64,000 bases of DNA from Ianthella basta (lineage: Eukaryota > Porifera > Demospongiae > Verongiida > Ianthellidae), in contig OZ025882.1 in NCBI GenBank assembly GCA_964019415.1, forward strand, positions 4,815,427-4,879,426, read 5' to 3'. Of the stretch, positions 22,901-34,900 are shown one piece after another. The notes under the pieces were generated by a model. The model did not search any database and was not told the origin of the DNA. It saw nothing but the letters and a program-made list of their open reading frames with translations. Within the stretch, counting starts at the first letter, position 1; each line of letters starts with the position of its first letter. The position numbers and the translations under genes are program-made.

Positions 22901-25900
22901 GCAGGATCTTTGATGAAGTCCATTCTCTTGTCCTGGCAGAGTTTGTTCCTCAAACTGAAGAGGTAATGTGCTTGACAGCCATTTAAACTACTAATACTAT
23001 GCAGTCTACTTCTAACACTTATGTTTAAACATGCATAGCCTCTGGATCTGTTTGCTGCTGATCATCTTCTGCGGAAGATCACTCCTGCTCCAGTTACCAA
23101 TAAGGATTTCTGGGAAGTGAAGTACCTGAGAGAAGTTTATGTGAAGAATCTTCGTGAGTGCCAAGGCATTTTGGAAAGAATTCTCAGAGGACCAGCAGCC
23201 AGTGCCCTGCAAGTGGAAGTTAGGTAATATTGCCATATTAACTGTCTGTTTACAGCTAATGGTTCATCCTGGCCTAAGGGCAATTTGTTTGTCACCACTA
23301 GGCACAGATGGCAGAAAATTAGAGCAGTTCAGATGTACATTGAACATCTAATTCTGCCCCTACCTGAGAATGCGGAGGTGATGAAAGGTGCTTTCAGGCT
23401 GTGGAAAGTAAGGAATTGCATGGGATTTCAGCACCTTGTAAGAAATTAGTTCAGGTCTGACTGCAACTGGAATAGTGTTTACTATACACTTACACTTAAT
23501 TGCACAGAGCATTTCTTGTATTATCCAGCATGTCTATGGTGTGACACAGCCCTTGGTATTCAACTAGTCACTGTTTGTTTGTAGCTTCTTGATCGAGTGT
23601 CAAGCTTCAAAGCCAAAGAAAGTGTAGAGTCACTGCTGAAAATTCTCCGAGCAGTTGACGATTGTGTGGCGAAGAGTTTTGGACTGATGTAAGGGCATAT
23701 GTTCATCCTAATTAAGTAATGCTATGAAATTTAATGCATTACACCTGTATATTCTGCTTACTTCACAATAACTATGGTAGGACAATAGCAGCAAGGCAAG
23801 CTTCTACAAAGACAGCATCTAAAAGGTATAGCATGTGGCCTGTCTGTTCTGTTAAGTAAGATTGTCTACTAGTGGCTGATGTGTATTACACTGGCTCATC
23901 ACTTCTTTCTGTTTGCCATTACTGTTGCACAGCTGTATATAACCAAGCTGCTGTTCTTGTTCTTAATCTAACACATAGTACAGCACAATTGCAAGTGCTG
24001 CTCTTGGTACCCCTCAGACTATGCAGTGTGTCATATTTTAGTAGTCTGGATGATCTTGATATTTAGCCAAGAATTAGTCAACGTCATACTGCTACAAAGT
24101 TTATAGCTACTTATCATGGGTGTTTATCTACTCCTCATTTGGAAGCTACCAGAAAACTTCACATTGCAAGTTCGCATCGGGTTTGACCATGAATGCATGA
24201 CAGTTACTGTAGCTAATTAGTTGTAGCAACCATATCTGAATTCTTCCACCAAAATTGAAGTACTCTGTTCCCTTTTCACTTCTGCCTCATATTCCTAGGA
24301 AATAGTCTACAGCTATTACGTAGTCGTGTCTTTAATTCTTTGTTATATGCATCACACTTGGTGTTGTTATGGACCAGGTCTCTACTTATATTGATTTGTA
24401 GTGAAGGCTATGTATCCTTCTGCAAAGCAGTGAAGATGCTCTTCCTGGAGGTTGTGTCTGTGCTCTGCTTCGGGCAAGGCAGCTATGAGCCCCCAACTCC
24501 TGAGCTCATTGAAGTACTGATGAAGCGAATTTTTCAAGAACAACAGGTCACACAGGACCTTACTCCTCTTGCTTGGGAGGAAACTGATTCAAACCCTGTC
24601 GTTCGATCAGTGCTGCTCCAGCTTATTCTGATGGGAAGGTGTGCTGACTTGGGATGCCTGGGTATTTTGGACATTACATTCACCTGCATGCAAGGAACTA
24701 GTCTTCTTAGGCAAAATTGAAGCAAATGGTCAACTGTTATTTCCAATGAACCACTACCGCACACCTTTGATGCTATACATACAGCATGCGTTACTGCATT
24801 CACCCTTGCGTTCTTAGTGCATTTGATATTCAGGCACTAAATGTCATACACCAATGGAATTATTGCACACTATAGGTTTTAGAGCTGCCTTCAGTGAGCT
24901 TACCTGCTATGATGCATCATATTCCAATTCAATCATAAATGATTAATATTAGCTGTATGTAGATTTGTCATGATGGCATTGGTGTTTTGCTTCATTGCAG
25001 TTTATGTGTGATGTATACCTTCTGTAGTGCCCAAAATAAAGAGTTTGAAGCAATGGGCAAGAACCAGGAAATGTTGGTAGAGAAATTTATGAACACTAGT
25101 TTGCAGTATTTGCAGGGAACACCAGAGCGTGGATTGTACACTCTAGTAATTCGGTGTTTGGAGGTATGCTTAAGGGTGTGTACAGTATGTGTGATGATGC
25201 AAACTATTATGTGGTGAGATCTAACTCAATTTAGGATGCTGCATTCAAGATGTGGAGTGCTGAACAAGGACAGAAGGACATTGGTAGATCATTGGAAACT
25301 ATTGGACATATTGTGGAATCAGCTGTTCAAGTTTATGTTCGCCATGACCCAGCCAGACCTGTTACCTACAGTTGGCTGCACAGCATTGCTCAGTTAAGAT
25401 TTTCTCTAGCCCTATGTGCTGACCTGTTGAGCCAGTATGTTGCTGACACTCCAGAGAAGTTGCAACTCACTCAACATGGTTCAAGGATGATTAAGGAACT
25501 GGTTGAATTCCTCTCCCATCTTTTGTTGCGGGAAAATCTGCAGGAACTGAGCATGTATTTGGCAAAGCATCTATCCAGAAGACATGGCACGAAGACCCTG
25601 AGGTCTCTGTACAACCAAGGACATAAATTTGTTCTACCAATAGCACTACATCAGCAAGTAAGATTACAGTAACCGAGTTGACATTGAAGTACACTTATAC
25701 ACACATTAACATAGCTCTTGCTTATGTTTCTATTAAGACAATTTTATTCCTGTGCTTTGTCCCATACACCATCGTGCAGACCTTACATCATGCCCCTGAT
25801 CACTTTGTTATCTGTGGAGATGCTTACCTGGAAATGAGAGAGGCTTTGACTCAGTCTATTGTTGATGAATCAGTGGACCATTTCAAACAGCATGTGGAGG

Positions 25901-28900
25901 TGAGTGTATACATATTACATACATTTTTTGCATGTGTAGTAGCTTAAAATCATTGTTGTCTATCTTAAAGCCATTCCACTCTTTCAAATGTTTCAAATAG
26001 GAGCTTCCCACTTCTCATACCGCTGTGCTGCCATTGGTGCTGTTCAGCAAGCTTGCGTGGCCCAGTGGGAGTAGTTGCAGTCCCAATGCAAAGGTGAGTA
26101 CACATCTTACCTGATATACATTTGTGCAGGATTGAAGTAGGGATGCGAGGCTTTCGGTTCAGGGTAGGCCAGTAGGTGTAGTGTATATTTCTGCCATAAT
26201 CTCAATTTTGATAAAATCACATCTTACTATAATTCACGGGATCTAGGATTTTTATGTATGTTTGTTCAGCCATAAAATCAGCGCCTTGCCGGGAATCGGC
26301 TCATGACGCTCCATATCAGTTGAGGGACTGGGGTGCCATGTTCTTAGCGGGGTGCCATTCGCCTAGCTGCCTTGCGGCCGAAGAGCAAGACATCCTTCAT
26401 CAATTCTCCGCGGGCTGACACGCCATTTTTAACACTATCGACCAGCCCTTCCACACCTGGTCATTGGCGTACTTGATACAAGGCATGCCAGTTAAGGGAG
26501 TAGGTGGACATGAGCTTAGATGGGTGTTGTTCACGTAGCTGCCCTGCAGCCGAAGAGCACGCTTCCTTTTTTCCACAGGCCGAGACACCATTTTTAATTA
26601 TTGGTCTCTAGGACTTCTGGTTATGGAAGATCTTATTCATTGTCGGCAAACATTCAAATTAAACTCTACAGTCGTTATAGCAGCCAGCCTTCGATGCTAC
26701 CTGTACAGGTAGTTCAAAACTGGCAAGGGACCGACTCGCTGGCTTGCGATAGGCTGGGCACCCACCATTTTAAACTACTCTTGCAGCCCTTGACAAGATA
26801 TGTACATTATTAATTTTCATTCCACCATAAGAATGTGACATCACATCCAGCCGACGTGGGCAGAGCATGCGGAGAGACCCGCCCGAAGGGTGGGTATTCC
26901 GTTAGTTGATTTAATTTTAATACGGTAGGCTTCTAACTTAGTTAGTTAAAGCAAATTAACTCAGCTATTTTGCTCTATTTCATCATTGCTTACTTCTTGT
27001 AACTGTAGTTCATAGAAGAGGCATCTGGTGTTTGTCGTGAAGTCTACAGAACAGAGCCAGAGGTACTATGTTACACCCAATAAACACTTCTGGTCTCTTG
27101 GTGTGTCTGCAAGTATAATACTTCCCCTTATAATTGCCCTTATAGTTGCTGGAGATTTCCAGGGCTCTTTTGGACAGAAATATTGGTGGGCTCTCCGAAA
27201 TTATGCAACCATCTCAGAGTCTTAGTGACCGCATGCTGACAGCACTAGTACTGCATACTGTATCTACTATTCTGAGCAAGAAAGACGATCCCATGGTGCA
27301 ACCGTTTGTGGCAATCCTCATGAACCCACATGCACTCAAGGTGGGTTGTATATCAAGCATCGAATAATAGAATTGTATACAGTGCTGTCTGTATTGATGT
27401 AACAACTGAATAACTTTCCTTCATTCTCCAATGTAGGGGATGTACTTACCTACCATGCCTGAAGACAACCTTTTGGAAGCCATGAGTGCCATTCGTGATG
27501 TGAAGTTCTATGGTAAACTGTACTATAGTATACACTGAGCCCAATTATACTTTCTAAGACACATTTCCTGTATGCTATGTACTATATGCAATGTATGTAT
27601 ATTTAAATCCTTGTTGCTTGCTTGCAGCATGTCCCAATGGTCATCCATATGCAATTGGAGATGTGAGTACAGTATACTGTCTGTATAGTTATATGGAAAT
27701 GTCAGGATTGCAGCATAGCACATTCCCTTTATCTTAGTGCACCCGCCCTGTGGTACAAGCCATGTGCAAGACGTGTGGAGCTGGCATTGGTGGTTTGAAC
27801 CATCAGCTACAGTCAGGGAATTATGCACTTCAAAGGTACATACTCACTGTATTGGCTTGGTACACTATCATTTGATAAAACGTAATAGTTGTAGTCCAGG
27901 GGTGAGAATTCTTGCAGAAGTCCAAGACTTCTGCTATCTTCATGCAACAGGAGTCTTCTCAGAACGGTTGCTCTTGCTGACATTTTTGTACATGTTGAAT
28001 GACTAGATGGTAGCTAGCTACGTAGCTACCCTAAAGCTAAAGTTTGTGTGACATTCTGAGCTTGAGTTTGTTTGCGTTCGCAAGTTAGTTAACTGTTAAG
28101 CTTCTGTTGTAGCAAGGTGCGCTTGTCACCAAGCTTACTCCAGGTTTCATGCACCTCGTGGTGCTCTTCACATGCTCACTGTATTGCATGGTTGGTTTCA
28201 GAACAGTTTTACTGCGCGGGTGGGACATGTCCACTTCGCTTACATAAAGTGAACCATGAGGTATTCACACCTTCAGGCGTGAAATTCCTGTGTTGCCATG
28301 GCTACACTTGCGCTGCATATGATGTGCACATGACTCTAGAGACTAGTGAAATCAAACGTCATATCCGGCGGTGCCAAGAAACTAAACTTGAGAGGACAAG
28401 AAAGAGTTTCGGTAAAAGAAGACAGAGCTGATGTCTTCGCTGTTCTCAAACTGTGATGGGATGGACACTTCATGTCTCTATAAGAACGAATCTTGCACTT
28501 TGAACACAGCAAACGGTTTATGATGTCATATGATTGCTTCTGTTTCTTACTCCATATCAGGCAGGTCACGAGATTGTCGTGTGACTCAAGCTGTTCAAGA
28601 AGGCAGAAAAGAGTTTTGCCGCAAATCGCCTTCCCGACAACTCAGAACTCTAGATTTTCGCACGATGAGACCAGATTTGATAATGCAATCATGCTTTACA
28701 ACTTCTCCATGTGGGGGCATTTGATCCAAGGTTCCAATTGTGAGTAATCAAGTGCCAAAGATTTGGCCGTGAAGGTAAAATTTAGTTTTCGAAATGTAAC
28801 TCACCAACGGATTGGTTTATCAAAAGCCCCCACATGGAAAAGTTAGACAATGTGGCTGGCATGGTTCTGTGCTATTTGAATTGCTTTAAGCCTCTCCACC

Positions 28901-31900
28901 GAGGTCGATTCGGCGATTTTGTGCACTTACACAGGTACTCTTGTAGGCGGCGATTCTTCGCCAAGGAAATTGTTGCTGGAATACTTGTTACGCAGAATTG
29001 AAGTAGAGGAATGGAGCTTCAATTACATACACAACTTTGCTAGGTGCAAATCCTATCGGCAGGAGAAAGAACAGAGAATACAAAGGTCAAAAATTGGCCC
29101 GCATTATTTGCATAGGACATGTCCCATGTGCGTGTATTGCAAGGCCTTTCGCATGCCTGCATAATTCCATGGTTGCATGCAGTGTAAAATGTAACTGGTT
29201 TACACCTGATCAACTTTTTCAGGGTACATCTGTAAATCATGCATGTGTATATTGAAAATATATGATGGCGTTAACCAGCCCGTTCCCATGGCAATGACAT
29301 ACCATATGTCTCAGAATTTTAGCGACCGAAACATTTCACAACTCACTTTCAAAATATGGGGATCAGAAATTTTTGTGCTTCCATTGATATTCACTAATCC
29401 ACTATCTTCCCATGATGTCATAGTAATTTATTATCAGACAGCACGGTAGTGCTGTCTATGTAGGGATGGCAGTGGTTGTTTTTGCATCATAAGATAAAAC
29501 GTATGAAAGAAAAGGGACTGGACAGTGTAGGTACTTGCTGTGGAAGGGCTGTGATACCTTCAGCTGTATGTACTTGATTTCTTGCTTTTACAGTGTCAAG
29601 AGACAAGAAACAGGATACCTATTGGGGTCATCGAGTACTCGGAGTGAGGCTATTCCTGAGCGCAACTTGTCTCCTCTTTCTTGTGCTGTGATGAGATTCA
29701 TCCTCCATGCCTGTTTTATGTGGTCAGCCTGTCATCAGCCTGAGGTGAGAGTAGGAATCAGTGACTGCCTTTGCTGGCAACTGCCTAATTGTAGCTACAT
29801 ATAGGTGTAAGTACCAGTAGATACTCTTCTGTGTATGCACAATTTGGTATTAGTGTTGTATGCCTATATGCATTATAATGGGGGAGTACTTTTATCATCA
29901 CTGTAAGTAGGTACAGACAAGAAACAACTAGGATTATACACAAGGATGTGACTGACTATCTTTTACTGTGTAAACCATCCTATTATGAGTTTCCTTTGTT
30001 CAATTCGCACTATCAGACATTGACTGTACACTTGGAGAGACATTGAGTAGTGGAAAACCATACCTTAAGTTTCAGGTGGTGTTTGGTGCTGGCTGTGATG
30101 GAGGATATATTGGCTTGCTGGCTTGTTTGCTTGTACTTTAGCAGTGCAACTCAACTAGAAACAGATTTCCTTGACATTGCAATTTTTAATGGGTTTTAGT
30201 ACATATTATATTATACATTTTGCAGGAGTCTGTTCAAGCTGTGGGGACTGCCATGATCTCTAATGCTCCTGATCTAGCACATTTCTTCTGGGAGCACCTG
30301 AGAGTGGACCTGAGAATCATTGGCAAGTGCCTGTCGCATGGTGAAAATGAAGTGCTTATGGTGCTCCATGGAATCACTCACTATTTGGCAGAAATGCAAC
30401 CTGTCGTAGGTAAGTGTATGACAGTCTTAGACCTGTATACAAAGCTAAAACAAAGTACACTGTCTGCCTGTGTATATTGCAATACACTGAAATGCACACA
30501 GGCATCGATGGCTCCATGGTTTCTAATGCCAATCGCAAAGTGTGGGAGAACCAGTTCCAGCGACTGGTACTGGAGCCAAACCTTGAGGTATGCATGTTCT
30601 GTAGATACATATGTACTTGTACATACTCTGGGTACTGAAAATTTAACCTCATATACTATGCCTCCTCCCCCCCTCTCCACCCCCCCCCCCCCCTTCTTCC
30701 ACTTTAGTCTGTTGACGCTGTGATCCAAACTTCGCTTAACAGCATTGCTGCAGACAATGGTACATCACATGTATACATACAGACTAATTGTTATCCTTAA
30801 TATATCTAATCTTTTCAGTCTGTTCATTCGTCTGTTCATGCATGTGCCATTAGAGGCTGGCATCTGATTGGATGATGTAATCATGTCCCTGCACACATGT
30901 ATGCTCTGGCATTGGTCATGCGCCTCACAGCCACCTGTTTCTATGACACTGTGTGTTCCTCATGTTGGGTCTCCCTAGCATCATGCACTTACATGTCAGT
31001 TTGCTATTACTCTTTCATGAGAGGTAGCTGCTCCAGCTGCCCACAGGAGGGTATTTTTGTATCACTATGTAGATACTTTGGCTGCCAGCGTTCTAGGCTG
31101 CTGAAAGCTCTCTCTCTACCACAAAGTACATAAGCTATTGTGCTGGAAAGCTTGCTTGGCTGTGGCGCTACCTTGCTGGCTGAAGACGATAGTTCCTAGA
31201 TCTGATCATTGCTATTGCTCACACACTTGTGAGTATGTGTGCATGTATGTACATCGGTGCACAGCAGAGGCCTATATGCCAGGTATTAAATCTAACCAGG
31301 TCACTCAACTGGAACCAGCCAAATAGTGATCCGGCGATGCGACGAAGTGTGAGCGTCCCGAAGGCTGCATTTGCTCAAAGCAATTAATACTATTTCTGTT
31401 AAGCATGTGTTTACTATTGCTTTGTCCCTGATTATCTGCAGAACATGATGAAGTGTTCTTGGCAGTTTATGAGAAGAGCAAGAGAGAACCAAGCATGACA
31501 CAGACTCTGTGGGCATTCAGATCACGAATTACCCTGGAGAATTTGAAGAGAACCTTTAATGCTTTACCAAATGCAAAGACAATGCACCCACTGATGCATA
31601 CCTTTTTGCATGAGGTAAGCTTTCATGAAATTGTGACATCATTTGTCTCTGTTATCCATTGACTGTTGTTTATTATGTATGAACATGTATACATATGACA
31701 TGACTGGCTTCATGCTACCTCCATTATGTGAGTGGGTATATGTGTCCATTTCTGTGCAGGAACCCTTTCTCAAAGCTTTGCAGTTTTTGCCAGACATAAT
31801 TACACTTCAGAAAGTCCTTACAACACACTTCAACCTCAGGATTGACAGAAATGAGAGTCAGAATCAAGTTACAATTAGAAGTGCAATAGCTGATGTTACT

Positions 31901-34900
31901 GCTGCACCATCAGGTAAGGTGTTGTGCATCACAACCTACAGCTCCTGCATGAAGCTACAACTTTTGCTTTCCTGACCATTCGTTAGAGGCAGGAGAAAGA
32001 TCCACCCTTCACAAATGTCTTGACAGTTTCAGACAGGCCTGGAGGCTGGTCAAGGAGATACTTCCTAATTACCGTTAGTTACTGATCTTAGATTATTTAA
32101 TCAAGATTACGTTAAAGGATCTTCTTCCACAGATGTCACAAGTGTGAAGAGCAAGCTGGCAGCAACTGATGATGCTCAGAACACAGGAGATGTAGCAACC
32201 TTACAGGGCATGCGAGCCATCAGTAACGACGATGTGCAGACAATGGGAGACATCTCAGAAAACTTACCTGTTGCTTACTTACTTCCGTGTGCCTCTGGCC
32301 CTGGGCTCTGCTCCTTGGCCTTAGTTGACTTTCTCAGCTGTCAGCAGAACAAGCTGCTAGAGTTCTGCAGCAAGCAGAAGAAGCTCAAGTTTTCAGGGTT
32401 AGAATAAGAAGTTAGCAAATATAAAGTGTCTTGTCGTGATATATATTATACATATTTGTGCAAAGTTCAAGAGTGAAACATTTCTCCATGGCTGTGATAA
32501 AGGGGTCTGAAATGTTCTTGAACAAAGGTGACCAGAAAAGCAGTGTTAATATTCTTCTACAATATGCAATTAGGTTGTCACTGTTCTCTGTGATCTTTGT
32601 TCATAATATTATACTTTATAGCAAGCATGTGATCAGGCAGAATGCCACATTTGTTATACGTACATGAACAGGTCAGTGGAGGTCAAATTCATTGTGCCCA
32701 TCCAGTCTCACTGACACTACCATTCTGCTCTTTGCCTGCACACAGAAGGGTTGGTTGCAACGAAAGTAGTTAGCTTACTACAGAGAGAGCAGAGTATTGA
32801 TGATTGAGAGGCAGTAGTTGGAGTGAGAGAGAGTATCATCTGATCTGGTTGCTGACTGTGTAGTAGTTTGGTAAAATTGCCGTTAGTTGAGAAAGGGTAA
32901 ATAGGAACCTCCCAGCTTGACATACAACAGATATCCACACACAGAAGTTTCTGGCATACACCCTCATAAGTGTGAAACTTGCTCAGGCTCACCCCGATTA
33001 CTTCCTTATAGGTAATATTCATGTTGACTTTTGTCAATCTGTATCACACCATAATTATTAGATTTTTAGTTATTATGTACTTTGTTTAGTTTCCGTGTCT
33101 TGTTCCATTTACATTGCATGCAGATTCCGCAAAACGTCAGTGCCTCTAGTCAAAGTTCAGCCCTTCCATATGGTGTCCTATGAAGGAGAGATTGACTCAA
33201 TCATCTTGACCCACTGCCGATACTCCTTGACATTTGGGAAGGGCCAGGAAGTTGAGTATGACTTTGCAGCCCTTGAGAAGCACGTCTATGATAGGTTCCT
33301 AGTGACCAAGCCAGAGCTGGACAGACGCAGCCAGCCACTGATGGTGTACACCAGTGACATCATCCGCAGAGATGTGTTTCAGCAACTGAAGGAAAAGCTG
33401 AATCCACAGGTATGTATGTATACTTTCAGGGTAGTTAAAGTCAATTTGTTCTAAAAATATCTTCATTTCTGCCAAGTGGGTAATTGAGTTATTAGCTCAG
33501 TCTCTTGTTGGACAAAACTACGCATTTTGTTTAATTTATGTATATTATTAAGCAGTAGCTGCTGCATTGGTCTTACTGTGAGAGTGAGTACACGCTGCCC
33601 GCAGTACGTATTTAAGTGAAACGTAGTGTTTTAGGCTACAAGTGCCATGTGTTTATGTACTCATTTAGTAGTCATCACTTTGGCTCACATACACAGGATG
33701 CCCTAACCTCGGAGGAGCAGAAAGAAGTGCTAATCAGGCTTCGCAGGGACTTGAGGAGCATCCAAGAAGCCCTGCGTGTTGTGACTACTGCTATGGGCTT
33801 TCTGGCAGGAGAAGGAGGTCGCCTTGACATGCCATTTAGCCAGTACTTACTGAGAGTCCTTAGAATTCGCAAAACGGAATTCTGTGGAAGGGTATATACA
33901 CACCTACTGTGTACATTCAGCACATTTGTGGTCTAGTTTTCAATGATTTGTTTCCCTATGTTTCCAGTGTACTCTGCAGCACATTCTGTCACTGTGGGAA
34001 ACCCTTGCACTGGAGAAAGCAAGGATGCATGCACTGAATGGAATGGAGGTACTTCACTACATATGCTAAGTTGTAATGAATTTGAGTGTCTTTGTGAGCC
34101 TACATACCTCACAATACATGCCAGGTCCCTTTTGATGGCTATGATAAGTCCATGGCGAAGCATTTTGAGGAAATGCCCAAGGATGTGAAGGATCAGTTTG
34201 ATGTGAAGAAGTTCCCTCTCAACCCCTTGATGAAATTGCTGTTCCACTTTATTCAAGTGCGTCTTAAGATGCTTAATCCTGATGATTTTGAATGGCCGTA
34301 AGTTAGGAACATGGAAGTATCACATTGCTATATGTACATACATACCCACTTAACCATGCTTTGGGTACAGTCTCCTTTACACTACGCATGTTCTTTGTAT
34401 AAATTTCATGGTAACATGTACGTTTTTACATTATATACTTACACAGTATATTGTAAGTACATATTGGTCAGCTTGGGGTGCATAGAAAGTGTATGACTGT
34501 AACGTCTAATGTATAAAGCTGAAAGTGTCTGTGTGTGTGTCCGCGATATGCGCACGCGTTTCTTGCTACATTGGCGTCAAACTTGCTGTGGTTGCTGAGG
34601 GCACTGTGAGTCAGGTTTTAGCAGGGTTGACATCACCTGTCTTGCAGTTCGCAGAGAGTTCTCCTTCCATTTCTGCTTTTCCTTCATGGACGACCGACAT
34701 TTTCTAATTATCATTCCCATCAGCTTCTGGTTTTTGCCAGACTAGCCACGTTCAAATTTAAACCGATAATCATCACACCAGCTAATCTTTGTTAGCTGTA
34801 GTGGTGACATGGTTGCTGAGAGCAACAGGGAACAGGTGCCAGGCGCTGTAGCTCACCGAAGGCAGGCCTCTCTGCTAGTTATGGTATATGTACATATATA

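Noticed and set aside
23872-24066. CHYCC motif considered as a possible RING start
   Set aside because: No following Cys-x-His and Cys pairs at RING spacing, the segment is rich in Leu and Val, and it lacks convincing splice sites.
27168-27340. Alternative acceptor after TTTCCAG for gene A exon 25
   Set aside because: It changes phase and introduces a stop; the acceptor at 27145 keeps the frame.
28117-28431. Cys/His-rich frame in gene A intron 28
   Set aside because: No splice sites link it in phase with exons 28 and 29, which already match each other, and no zinc-finger spacing is regular.
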